From the NCBI RefSeq assembly GCF_013823965.1, contig NZ_PNNA01000087.1:39112-103111 (forward strand): 64,000 nt of DNA, written 5' to 3'. The stretch is from Flavobacterium sp. (GTDB lineage: Bacteria; Bacteroidota; Bacteroidia; Flavobacteriales; Flavobacteriaceae). Of this stretch, positions 39,656 to 49,525 are shown piece after piece; the first letter of the stretch is position 1, and every line of letters starts with the position of its first letter. The notes below the pieces were generated by a model. That model saw only the letters and a program-made list of their open reading frames with translations, did not search any database and was not told the origin of the DNA. Position numbers and translations under genes: made by a program.

Positions 39656-41248
39656 ATGAAAAAAGCAGCAGTAGCAGCAGACGACGATTTAGTTGAATAC
39701 GGATACCGACGCGTCATCATCACGATTACGGCAGTGCTTTGTGCGCTATTGGAAATCGTGGATACGACCATTGTGAACGTGGCGCTAACCGATATGCGAG
39801 GGAGTCTTGGCGCTACCTTGACCGACGTGGCTTGGGTAATTACCGCTTATGCCATTGCCAACGTAATCGTGATTCCAATGACGAGTTGGTTGTCGCAACA
39901 ATTTGGACGACGCAATTATTTCGTGGCCTCCATCATTCTTTTTACGGTTTGTTCCTTTCTTTGCGGAAATGCCACAAATATTTGGGAATTGGTCGCCTTC
40001 AGATTCGTGCAAGGTATTGGTGGTGGCGCCTTGTTGGTAACTGCCCAAACCATTATTACCGAAAGTTATCCCGTTGCCAAACGTGGAATGGCACAAGCTA
40101 TTTACGGAATGGGAGTAATTGTGGGACCTACATTGGGTCCACCATTGGGAGGATATTTGGTCGATCATTATTCTTGGCCTTACATTTTTTACATCAATAT
40201 TCCGTTGGGGATCATTGCCACAATTTTGGCCATTTCTTTCGTGAGAAGTCCTAAATATGGTGAAAAATTGAAATCAAATCAGGTCGATTGGTGGGGAATT
40301 GGATTATTGGCCACTTTCATTGGTTCCTTGCAATTCGTTTTGGAACACGGACAACAAGACGATTGGTTCAATGATTCCTTGATTACTAGTTTGAGTGTCG
40401 TGACGGTTTTTGGTTTGATTCTTTTTATTTGGAGGGAACTCACCTACAAACATCCCATCGTGAATTTGAGCGTTCTCAAAGATGGTAACCTCCGAATAGG
40501 AACCGTTATGTGTTTCATTCTCGGTTTTGGCTTGTATGGTTCCACCTTGATTATCCCCATTTACACCCAAGCCATTTTAGGCTGGACGGCAACCGATGCA
40601 GGATTATTGTTGATTCCAGGTTCGATAACCACGGCTATGATGATGCCAATTGTGGGGACGTTAATCCAAAAAGGAGTGCCGCAAGGCTATATGGTGGCAG
40701 TTGGATTTTTAATCTTTTTCTTCTTCACTTTATTGATGTACAACAATATGACGCCCGACACTGGTGTCGAACATTTATTTTGGCCATTGATTCTAAGAGG
40801 AATTGGATTGGGATTGCTTTTCGTGCCCATCACTACGCTTTCGCTTTCGACCCTAAAAGGAAAACACATTGGCGAAGGTGCCGCTTTTACGGGAATGATG
40901 CGCCAATTGGGAGGTTCTTTTGGTATAGCCATCATTACCACCTTCATCACGCGTTTTACCCAAGAACACAGGGTTGATTTAATTGCCAATCTTGACCCGA
41001 GCAAATACCAAGTGCAACAACGAATCTTGGGAATGCAAAGAAATTTTATGTCGAAAGGTTTCAGTAGCAACGAATCGCTCCAAAAAGCCTATCAAGCACT
41101 GGATTATTCCGTTCTGAAACAAAGCACGGTCTTGTCCTATATGGATATTTTCCTCTATTTGGGAATCCTGTTTTTGTGTTGCATCCCGGTAATTCTTTTA
41201 ATCAAAAAAGGAAAACACAAAGTGGATATTTCCGAAGCAATGCACTAA
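39656..41248 (+). CDS. DHA2 (EmrB/QacA-like) MFS multidrug transporter
   Basis: LEIVDTTIVNVALTDMRGSLGATLTDVAWVITAYAIANVIVIPMTSWLSQQFGRR. Confidence 0.94.
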   Translation: MKKAAVAADDDLVEYGYRRVIITITAVLCALLEIVDTTIVNVALTDMRGSLGATLTDVAWVITAYAIANVIVIPMTSWLSQQFGRRNYFVASIILFTVCSFLCGNATNIWELVAFRFVQGIGGGALLVTAQTIITESYPVAKRGMAQAIYGMGVIVGPTLGPPLGGYLVDHYSWPYIFYINIPLGIIATILAISFVRSPKYGEKLKSNQVDWWGIGLLATFIGSLQFVLEHGQQDDWFNDSLITSLSVVTVFGLILFIWRELTYKHPIVNLSVLKDGNLRIGTVMCFILGFGLYGSTLIIPIYTQAILGWTATDAGLLLIPGSITTAMMMPIVGTLIQKGVPQGYMVAVGFLIFFFFTLLMYNNMTPDTGVEHLFWPLILRGIGLGLLFVPITTLSLSTLKGKHIGEGAAFTGMMRQLGGSFGIAIITTFITRFTQEHRVDLIANLDPSKYQVQQRILGMQRNFMSKGFSSNESLQKAYQALDYSVLKQSTVLSYMDIFLYLGILFLCCIPVILLIKKGKHKVDISEAMH

Positions 41249-41293
41249 GATTTTAGATTGCAGATTTTAGAATTTAGATTGGAGAATCTGATT

Positions 41294-41343
41294 AAAAAAG
41301 TTCCTGATTTCACTATTTCATAAGTGAGATTCGGAACTTTTTT
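41294..41343. terminator. Rho-independent terminator after efflux operon
   Basis: AAAAAAGTTCC...CACT / AGTG...GGAACTTTTTT hairpin. Confidence 0.8.
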
Positions 41344-41487
41344 GTAGGGTTGTGATTATATTTTCTATATTTGGAAGGAGCAAATAATATGGCATATATT
41401 AAATTCCGTTGCCCAGAATTAAAGTAAATTAGAGCCATTTTATACTATATAAATATATGGTATTTTATAAAAATCCGACAAATACAA

Positions 41488-42927
41488 ATGAAAAAAAATT
41501 ACTTTATACTCTTCTACTCTATTTTTTTATTTAATAATGTTTATTCACAAATGTCATCGGAAGTTGTTCCAATATCAGAAACCTACTCATCCAATGGAAA
41601 ATTTAAATTATTATCAATTTCCTATGATAATGAATTCCCAAATTTGAAAGGAGAATCTTTTGTGTCATATACTCAAGAATATGACAGCACAGGAGTTAGA
41701 AAAAAATTTTATAAAGTGAAGCGGTCGTTTGACATTTATGAAGGAAATCCATTTTTCACTGCAATTAGTAATGACGGAAGAAAAATCATATATCTCACAA
41801 ATTACATCTATGAAAATGGATTAGAAAATAAAAACATCACTTATTATATCGACGGTAGATTGGAGAAAACATATACAACTGAGGAATTTATAAACTGCGA
41901 TAAAAACAAAGAAAAGTGCAATCTATTCTATGACAATCAATTTCAAATATTTGAAAGTTTCAATTCTACAATTAAACAGTATAAAAAAACAGTTTCAGAA
42001 AAAGATATTTTTCTGGATAAAAGTTTTGTTTTCAATAAGAATGACACAATATATTTAATTGACTCCAGAAAAAAAATAACACTTTATGATTTAGATAAAG
42101 GAAAAATTATAGGTACAAAAATTGATTTTGATTCCATATATCCAAAAATCAAAAATATTGAGCCAATTAAAAGCCGAATCTCTTACTATAAATATCCTTA
42201 TAAATATGTAATAGATATTCAAAACTCAAAAGATAATGAGAAACTTTCTGCAAGTATAAGTAAAATGGCTGATTTAAAATTCATTTCTATAAATGATTCA
42301 ACTTTTCACAAATACAAACTTTTCAGAATTGAATTAAGTGGTTATATGGATCGAAAAGGAAAGTTTGAAATTGAAAATTTAGAAACCGATCCAGTATTCA
42401 ATAAAAAACTTATTGAAGATTATATAACAACTACCACATTCAAAACAGACTTTATTCCTCGAGAAGTTGACAAAATTCATCTAAAATATTTTTTTGGAGG
42501 ATATCGCAGCTATGATGACAAAATCGCAGAAAAAGAAACCCTTAAAGAAAAAGAAAGAAGAAAGGAAGAATTCAAAAAACGCCTTACTCTTGAAAAAATA
42601 GACAACATATATATACCTAAAAATCTATATGAATGCTTAACAGAATTAGACCGTATTCTAAATTTCGAAATTAAAAAGCAATTAATTGAAACAAAGGATT
42701 CTTGGGAATTTAACTCACACATGGGTAGATTAGGAATGTGGATTAGAAACAATTGGGGAATTAATGGTGGTTCTCGACTCTTAAAATACTTTAACGACAA
42801 AAGCATCGGAAAAGAGACATCTGGAAATGATGTAATTTCAGGAACAATTATTAATCAATACATTATTTGGTTGAAAGGAGATAAAAATGCCTGGAAAATA
42901 TGGGAAAAACAAAATCCAAATAAATAA
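41488..42927 (+). CDS. Secreted protein of unknown function with DUF6794-like C-terminus
   Basis: Signal peptide; C-terminal IPKNLYECLTELDRIL...HMGRLGMWIRNNWGINGGSRLLKYF. Confidence 0.65.
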   Translation: MKKNYFILFYSIFLFNNVYSQMSSEVVPISETYSSNGKFKLLSISYDNEFPNLKGESFVSYTQEYDSTGVRKKFYKVKRSFDIYEGNPFFTAISNDGRKIIYLTNYIYENGLENKNITYYIDGRLEKTYTTEEFINCDKNKEKCNLFYDNQFQIFESFNSTIKQYKKTVSEKDIFLDKSFVFNKNDTIYLIDSRKKITLYDLDKGKIIGTKIDFDSIYPKIKNIEPIKSRISYYKYPYKYVIDIQNSKDNEKLSASISKMADLKFISINDSTFHKYKLFRIELSGYMDRKGKFEIENLETDPVFNKKLIEDYITTTTFKTDFIPREVDKIHLKYFFGGYRSYDDKIAEKETLKEKERRKEEFKKRLTLEKIDNIYIPKNLYECLTELDRILNFEIKKQLIETKDSWEFNSHMGRLGMWIRNNWGINGGSRLLKYFNDKSIGKETSGNDVISGTIINQYIIWLKGDKNAWKIWEKQNPNK

Positions 42928-43106
42928 AAATGCTAATCGACATTTGTGTCTATTTTCAAAACACCCAACTATTTTTGACCACATTACCTTTAAAAACAAT
43001 GATTTTTTTTAAATGAAGTAATGCTTTACATTCTATGATAAAAAAACAAGTAAAATCAAGCCTACAAACAAACTGTCTTAATTCTTAATACTAAAATCTT
43101 GATACT

Positions 43107-43865
43107 CTACCTCGTAAAAACCAACTGGTTTCCTTTCGACAAATTGGCGTCAAATCGATAGCCTTCATAGTCAAAACCTTTCAAGTCTTCGATGGTTTCG
43201 GCATTCGTGTCTATGATGTAACGCACCATCAAGCCCCTCGCCTTCTTGGCAAAAAAACTGATTATCTTGAGTTTTCTGTCTTTGTAATCCTTGAATTCCG
43301 GCGTGATTACGGGCACTTTCAAGGCTTTGACATCCACGGCCGAGAAATATTCGTTGCTCGCCAAATTGACGAACAATTCACCTTTGTGAAGTTCCTTGTT
43401 CAAGGCCTTGGCGATAACGGGCTTCCAAAATTCGTACAGGTTTTTGCTTTCGCCAATGGGCAATTTGGTCCCCATTTCCAATCGGTACGCCTGAATCAAA
43501 TCCAAGGGTTTGAGGAGTCCGTACAAACCCGACAAAATTCGCAAACGGTCTTGTAAAACCGCCAATTTCTCGGTTGGAATCGAATAGGCATCCAAACCGG
43601 TATAAACATCGCCATCAAAAGCAAAAACGGCCGGACGCGCATTTTCGGGTGTGAAAGGCGTTTTCCAATCTTGGTTGCGTTGCCAATTCAAATCGGCCAA
43701 TTTATCCGAAATATCCATTAGTTCCGAAAGTTCTTTGGGCGATTTTTGCTTCAACACTTTGTGGACTTGACGCGACTCTTTCAAGAACAAAGAATCGGAA
43801 AAATCAGTAGTGGGCAATGCTTTCTCGAAGTTCAAGGATTTGGCTGGCGAAATGATAATTTTCAT
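43107..43865 (-). CDS. yaaA: Peroxide stress protein YaaA
   Basis: MKIIISPAKSLNFE; PAVFAFDGDVYTGLDA; LRILSGLYGLLKPLDLIQAYRLEMG. Confidence 0.94.
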   Translation of the reverse strand: MKIIISPAKSLNFEKALPTTDFSDSLFLKESRQVHKVLKQKSPKELSELMDISDKLADLNWQRNQDWKTPFTPENARPAVFAFDGDVYTGLDAYSIPTEKLAVLQDRLRILSGLYGLLKPLDLIQAYRLEMGTKLPIGESKNLYEFWKPVIAKALNKELHKGELFVNLASNEYFSAVDVKALKVPVITPEFKDYKDRKLKIISFFAKKARGLMVRYIIDTNAETIEDLKGFDYEGYRFDANLSKGNQLVFTR

Positions 43866-43961
43866 TTTTTGAATGGGTTTTAAAAGACTTCAAAAATACA
43901 AATTGAAAATCCGAAAACGAAAAATTGTCTCTCATTTTATTTATGTATTTTTGGATGAAAT

Positions 43962-44513
43962 ATGAATAAAACCTGCAATACTTTTATGAGTCCGATTATA
44001 ATCAAAAAAGCAACCATTTCCGATCTTGAAATCATCCAAAAAATCAGCAAACAAACTTTTATCGAAACTTTTGCGGAGGTAAACACACCCGAAAACATGG
44101 AGAATTACGTTCGGGATAATTTCAATTCAGCACAATTGACATCAGAAATAAACAATCCGGAATCGGCATTTTATCTTGCCCTTTTAGAATCGGAACCTGT
44201 TGGTTATTTGAAACTAAATTTTGGAAAAGCCCAAACTGAAATATATAATGAAAAAGCAATGGAAATCCATCGAATTTATGTTTTAAAAGCATTTCACGGA
44301 AAAAAAATAGGGCAATTATTACTTGACGAAGCCCTAAAAATAGGACAAGAAACCGGAGTTGAGTATCTTTGGTTAGGCGTTTGGGAAGAAAATCATCGAG
44401 CGCTTCAATTTTATTCCAAAAATGGTTTTGTCGAATTTGACAAACATGTTTTTACTTTGGGAAACGATATCCAAACCGACTTGCTGATGCGACTCGAAAC
44501 AAATAAAAAATAA
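43962..44513 (+). CDS. GNAT family N-acetyltransferase
   Basis: IHRIYVLKAFHGKKIGQLLLDEAL; WLGVWEENHRALQFYSKNGF. Confidence 0.9.
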   Translation: MNKTCNTFMSPIIIKKATISDLEIIQKISKQTFIETFAEVNTPENMENYVRDNFNSAQLTSEINNPESAFYLALLESEPVGYLKLNFGKAQTEIYNEKAMEIHRIYVLKAFHGKKIGQLLLDEALKIGQETGVEYLWLGVWEENHRALQFYSKNGFVEFDKHVFTLGNDIQTDLLMRLETNKK

Positions 44514-44516
44514 AAA

Positions 44517-45566
44517 ATGAACAGCAAAAAACACTTGGTCATAATCGTCGTATTACTGATTTCCTTCAACAGTTTTGCGCAAAAAAATATCTCAAAAATT
44601 GCGTTTGGTTCTTGTGCACATGAAAATCATCCTTTGCCTATTTTTGACCTTGTGGTAAAACACCAGCCGGATTTATTCGTGTTTCTTGGCGACAACATTT
44701 ATGGAGACACCAAAAGTATGGATACGCTTCAAGCCAAATACAATAAATTGGCGGCAAAGCCCACCTTCCAGAATTTGAAGAAAAACATACCCATCATTGC
44801 CACTTGGGACGATCACGATTTCGGTTGGAATGATGCCGGAAGACATTATCCCTTCAAGGCCGAATCGAAAGAAATATTCTTGAAATTCTTCAATGAACCA
44901 AAAGATTCCGAAAGACGAAAACACGAAGGCATTTATACCTCGTACATGTATGAAACCAATGGCAAAAAACTACAAATAATCTTGCTTGACAATCGCACAT
45001 TTAGAGACGATTATAGAAAATATAAAGATGAAGTTGCCAATGACAAAAGATATTTTTATCCATTGGATTATGCTGTCCAACAAGAAGCAGATTCCACATA
45101 TCTTGGTGCAACACAATGGAAATGGCTGGAATCAGAATTAAAAAAACCGGCAGACTTGAGGCTGATTGGTTCCGGCTCCCAATTTGCAATTGAATACAAT
45201 GGTTATGAAGGTTGGCCAAACTTTCCGCTCGAACAAAAAAAGTTTTTGGATTTAATCAAAAAAACGAGAGCCAACGGAGTTTTATTCCTAACCGGTGACG
45301 TGCATTATGCTGAAATATCAAAACTTACCGTGCCTGGTTTATACCCTATTTATGATGTTACCTCTAGTGGACTTTCCTCTACTTGGCATTTTGCAACGCC
45401 CAACAACAACCGTATTGAAGGTCCGGTTATGGAAAACCATTTTGGACTGCTTACCATAGACTGGAACAAGAAAATACCCCAAATAAAAATGGAAATTTGG
45501 GATAACAACGACAACCAACGAGCAGAATACACCATTGGACTGGATGAAATCAGCTTTAAAAAGTAG
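44517..45566 (+). CDS. Alkaline phosphatase D (PhoD)-like secreted phosphatase
   Basis: IAFGSCAHEN; PDLFVFLGDNIYGD; ATWDDHDFGWND; LTGDVHYAEIS. Confidence 0.88.
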   Translation: MNSKKHLVIIVVLLISFNSFAQKNISKIAFGSCAHENHPLPIFDLVVKHQPDLFVFLGDNIYGDTKSMDTLQAKYNKLAAKPTFQNLKKNIPIIATWDDHDFGWNDAGRHYPFKAESKEIFLKFFNEPKDSERRKHEGIYTSYMYETNGKKLQIILLDNRTFRDDYRKYKDEVANDKRYFYPLDYAVQQEADSTYLGATQWKWLESELKKPADLRLIGSGSQFAIEYNGYEGWPNFPLEQKKFLDLIKKTRANGVLFLTGDVHYAEISKLTVPGLYPIYDVTSSGLSSTWHFATPNNNRIEGPVMENHFGLLTIDWNKKIPQIKMEIWDNNDNQRAEYTIGLDEISFKK

Positions 45567-45638
45567 GATTTTCTAATTTTTTGCCAATTTAAAAATGCAA
45601 TCTCAATTCTTGTGAATCGGATTTTGTATTTTTGAACA

Positions 45639-46589
45639 ATGAACACAACACCAGATTTAAACTCCAAAGGATACAATAATTACGGCGCGCACTTGCGTGA
45701 AAAATACAACGGCCAGCGCGTCTACAAAGTTATTGTCGATGGCGGATTTTCCTGCCCGAACCGAGACGGAAGCAAGGGCTTTGGCGGTTGCACTTACTGC
45801 AATGTCGATTCGTTCACGCCCGAAATTTCCAGAACCGCATTGACGATGAAATCGCAGTTGCTGGACGGAATGGAACGCGCCAAAAACCACTACAAAGCCG
45901 AAAAATTCATTGTCTATTTCCAGCCCAACACCAATACGTATGCGCCGGTTTCACTTTTGAAAACGATGTACGACGGAGCTTTGTCCATCAACTCTGATGA
46001 AGTGGTTGGTTTTTCCGTGGGAACCCGCCCGGATTGCATCGATGCTGAAAAAGTGGCTTTACTGGAAAGTTATTGCGACCGATTGGACGTCGATTTGGAA
46101 ATGGGAATGGAATCAATTTATGACGAAACTTTGGAGCAAATCAACCGGGGTTGCAGCCACGCCGAATTTGTCGCCGCAGTCGAATTGTTCCAAGACAGTC
46201 CCATCGATTTGTGTGTGCACACCATTTTTGGTTTTCCTTGGGAAACTCGGGAAATGATGCTGAATTATGTTCACGAAATCAACCGTTTTCCGCAAATCAA
46301 ATTCGTAAAATTCCACCATTTGCACATCGTCGAAGGTTCGATTATGGGTGTCAAATACAAGAGAGAACCTTTCAAACTCTTCAGTTTAGAAGAATACACC
46401 GATTTGCTTTGCGAATTAATTCCGATGTTGCGTCCCGACATCGTCATCCAGCGACTCTTCGGCATTTCCGATTGGGATTTGCTCATCGCTCCTAATTGGG
46501 GCTTGAAAAAAACCCAGATTCAAACCTATATCGAAAAAGAAATTGAACGCAGGGGAATTGTGCAAGGTTCGGTTTATATTACCAAATAA
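45639..46589 (+). CDS. TIGR01212-type radical SAM protein (YhcC-like)
   Basis: CPNRDGSKGFGGCTYCNVDSF; FIVYFQPNTNTYAP. Confidence 0.92.
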   Translation: MNTTPDLNSKGYNNYGAHLREKYNGQRVYKVIVDGGFSCPNRDGSKGFGGCTYCNVDSFTPEISRTALTMKSQLLDGMERAKNHYKAEKFIVYFQPNTNTYAPVSLLKTMYDGALSINSDEVVGFSVGTRPDCIDAEKVALLESYCDRLDVDLEMGMESIYDETLEQINRGCSHAEFVAAVELFQDSPIDLCVHTIFGFPWETREMMLNYVHEINRFPQIKFVKFHHLHIVEGSIMGVKYKREPFKLFSLEEYTDLLCELIPMLRPDIVIQRLFGISDWDLLIAPNWGLKKTQIQTYIEKEIERRGIVQGSVYITK

Positions 46590-46593
46590 CCTG

Positions 46594-47058
46594 ATGATTA
46601 CCATTAAAAGAACAAATTCTGACGACCCCAATTTTCAAGAATTGGTAAAATTATTGGACCTTGAATTACAGGAACGCGACGGAGAGGAACATTTATTTTA
46701 TGCCAATTTAAACAAAACCAACACGCTAAATTATGCCGTTGTTGCTTATGACCAAGACGAACCCATTGGTTGCGGCGCATTAAGGGTCTACGCTGAAGAC
46801 GTGATGGAAGTGAAGCGAATGTTCGTCACTTTAGAAAAAAGGGGACAAGGAATTGCCTCTACAATTTTATCCGCATTGGAAACTTGGTGCAAAGAACTCG
46901 GCATTAAAAAATGTATTTTGGAAACTGGGAAAAACCAACTCGAAGCCATCGCCCTTTATAAAAAGAATCAGTACAAAATAATTCCAAATTTTGGGAAGTA
47001 TGAAGGTGTCGAAAACAGTGTTTGTTTTGAGAAGGAATTGTATGCCCAAACTAGCTAG
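46594..47058 (+). CDS. GNAT family N-acetyltransferase
   Basis: VKRMFVTLEKRGQGIASTILSALE; start at ATG 46594 rather than upstream ORF start. Confidence 0.88.
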   Translation: MITIKRTNSDDPNFQELVKLLDLELQERDGEEHLFYANLNKTNTLNYAVVAYDQDEPIGCGALRVYAEDVMEVKRMFVTLEKRGQGIASTILSALETWCKELGIKKCILETGKNQLEAIALYKKNQYKIIPNFGKYEGVENSVCFEKELYAQTS

Positions 47059-47104
47059 CGACGCTTTTTGTTATTCATTTTTTTAACAATCTAGTCAACA
47101 CTTC

Positions 47105-47854
47105 CTATTTATTCCAAATCTTCCAAGCCTTTTCTGCCTGAAAAACGAGCATGTCCTGGCCGTTTTTGGTTTGTGCGCCTCTTGCTGCCGCTTTTTTAAG
47201 AAATTGGGTTTCGGCTGGATTGTAAATCAGGTCGTAGGCAATGTGTTTGTCCGTGAAATATTCGTAAGGAATCAATGGGAAAGCATCGATATTTGGACTT
47301 GTTCCCACTGGCGAGGAGTTGATGATGATTTGGTAATTGTCAAAAGTGGTGGCGTTGATTCGGTTGTAATCGATAATGCCTTCCTTGGCTTCTCGGGAAA
47401 CAAAAGTGTACAAAATACCCAATTCCTTCAAGGCATAAGCCACGCCTTTGGAGGCACCGCCAGTTCCCAAAATCAAGGCTTTTTTGTGATGCGGTAGCAA
47501 CAAGGGTTCCAGTGATTTCATGAAGCCGTAATAGTCCGTGTTGTAACCTTTCAGTTTTCCTTTTTTGGTGAATTTTATGGTATTTACGGCGCCAATTTCG
47601 GTCGCTTTTTTCGATAGTTTGTCCAAATACGGAATCACGACTTCCTTATACGGAATGGTCACGTTCATTCCTTTCAGGTCTGGCGTGTTTTTGATGATTT
47701 CGGGGAAAGCCGTTATTTCTGGAATGTCGAAATTCTCGTAAGTGCAACCTTCGAAATTCTCGTTGTTGAATTTATCCGTAAAATACCCTTTCGAAAAGGA
47801 ATAACTGATGTTGCGTCCCAATAAACCAAAGCGTTTGCGTATTGTATCCAGCAT
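47105..47854 (-). CDS. aroE: Shikimate dehydrogenase
   Basis: FGLLGRNISYSFSKGYF; GMNVTIPYKE; ALILGTGGASKGVAYAL; start trimmed to MLDTIRKRFGLLG. Confidence 0.93.
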   Translation of the reverse strand: MLDTIRKRFGLLGRNISYSFSKGYFTDKFNNENFEGCTYENFDIPEITAFPEIIKNTPDLKGMNVTIPYKEVVIPYLDKLSKKATEIGAVNTIKFTKKGKLKGYNTDYYGFMKSLEPLLLPHHKKALILGTGGASKGVAYALKELGILYTFVSREAKEGIIDYNRINATTFDNYQIIINSSPVGTSPNIDAFPLIPYEYFTDKHIAYDLIYNPAETQFLKKAAARGAQTKNGQDMLVFQAEKAWKIWNK

Positions 47855-47876
47855 TTTTGTATGTAGTTTGTTAAAG

Positions 47877-47930
47877 CACAAATTTCACGAATTTCCACTA
47901 ATTAATTTGTGAAAATTTGTGAAATTTGTG
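47877..47930. repeat. Intergenic inverted repeat, CACAAATTTCAC type
   Basis: CACAAATTTCACGAATTTCCAC / GTGAAAATTTGTGAAATTTGTG. Confidence 0.75.
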
Positions 47931-47945
47931 GTTAAATAGAGTTAC

Positions 47946-49340
47946 TTATTTTTTATGTTTGGCAATGTAGTTCTGCACCATTTTTCGAGTCCAAACCACG
48001 GGAAACAAATCTTCGAGAATGATGTAATTGTCAAAATTCAGGCGCAAGGCATTGCTCAAATGAAATTTGGCCTTGGTCGTGTCTTGAATCATGAAATACA
48101 ATCCCGCCAAACGGTATTCGACTTCGTTCTCTTCCGGAAAATATTCCGAAGCTTGCAACAACGTTTGAATGGCACTTTCGAATTCTCCCAAAAACTGTAG
48201 AATGTCAACCCAAAACAACCAAGTGTCCAATGCGTAATCACCATATTCTACTGCTTTTCGATAGCCAAATTCCGCTTCTTCAAAGAAGTTCATTTGTTTG
48301 TTTATCGTGGCATATCGTTTCCAGTACAAACGATTTTGATTGTCGATGGCCAAGGCTTTGTTGACAAAAAACAAGGCTTTTTGGAAGTTTTTTTGGCGAA
48401 CGTAAAAATCGGTGATAGCAATCCAGCCTTTGTCCAAAAGTGGATCTTCGTGAACCGTTTTGTTGAAGTATTTCAAGGCTTCGACTTTGTTGCCCAATTT
48501 TTCGTAACATTTTCCTATTCGAAGCAAAGCATACGAAGTGGCATCGTCCAATTCGATGGTTCGGTTGTAACTTTCGATGGCTTCTTCGTATTTTTTTAAT
48601 CGCTCCAAAGCCTTGGCTCTTTCCATGAAAGCACCCAAGAATTCGTCGTCGATAAGCGTGGCATAATCAAAAGCGCGGATGGCATTTTCATATTCTTTCA
48701 CGCCATAATACAAGCGACCCATTTGATGCCAAGCGATTTCGCTGTATGGATTTTTGTCGATATAGTGATTCAAATAAGTGATGGCTTCTTGATTTTGGTC
48801 CAAAAATTCAAAACAATATACCACGTTGTACAAGGCGGATTGGTCTTCAAAATCTTCTTCCAAACATTTGATGAAGCTTTCTTTGGCCATTTCAAGATTA
48901 TCCATAAACAGGTATTCCATCCCTATTAAATTATAGACATCGGCGTAGTCATCTGTATATTCCAAAGCTATTTTTAGCAATTCGACCGCTTTTTCGTGTT
49001 GGTCTCTTTTGGAACAAATGTTGGCTTTTTGAATGTAGATTTCTTCGTTGTTGGGTTCGATGGCGAACAACTCGTTGAGCAGCTTTTCGGCTTGTTCCAG
49101 TTTGTCGTCATAAATCAGCATTTCTACTTGGACCAGTTTTAATCCAGTTGATTTTGGGTGTTGTTCCAATGCTAATTTTAAAGCTTTTTTAGCCAAATTG
49201 GCTTTTCCCATATCGAGGTAATGAAGTATGATTTCTTCAAATTCTTCGGAGTCAAAAAAGAGCACTTTGTTGGTTTTCAACATCGACTCAAATTTGGATA
49301 GGGATAAGTTGTATTCTTCTTCCTCGTTGCTTAATTGCAT
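47946..49340 (-). CDS. Tetratricopeptide repeat protein
   Basis: Many TPR units, e.g. AIRAFDYATLIDDEFLGAFMERAKALERLKKYEEAIESYNRTIELD. Confidence 0.9.
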   Translation of the reverse strand: MQLSNEEEEYNLSLSKFESMLKTNKVLFFDSEEFEEIILHYLDMGKANLAKKALKLALEQHPKSTGLKLVQVEMLIYDDKLEQAEKLLNELFAIEPNNEEIYIQKANICSKRDQHEKAVELLKIALEYTDDYADVYNLIGMEYLFMDNLEMAKESFIKCLEEDFEDQSALYNVVYCFEFLDQNQEAITYLNHYIDKNPYSEIAWHQMGRLYYGVKEYENAIRAFDYATLIDDEFLGAFMERAKALERLKKYEEAIESYNRTIELDDATSYALLRIGKCYEKLGNKVEALKYFNKTVHEDPLLDKGWIAITDFYVRQKNFQKALFFVNKALAIDNQNRLYWKRYATINKQMNFFEEAEFGYRKAVEYGDYALDTWLFWVDILQFLGEFESAIQTLLQASEYFPEENEVEYRLAGLYFMIQDTTKAKFHLSNALRLNFDNYIILEDLFPVVWTRKMVQNYIAKHKK

Positions 49341-49525
49341 ACTTATATTTTTTGAGTTTGCCCAAAATAAAATTAGGCAACCTATGTGTTATTATGAGGA
49401 AATGTTGGAATTGTTGTAAACAATTTAATTAACAAGTTGAATTGTGATTTTAGATTAACGATTGCAGCTTTTTGATTTTGAAACGAGGCTCGACATCTGA
49501 AATCAAAAATCGCTACTCTTCATTC

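Noticed and set aside
39739-40254. 171-aa plus-strand alternate-frame ORF in the MFS transporter gene
   Set aside because: Overlaps an unambiguous transporter frame; cysteine/arginine-rich out-of-frame product.
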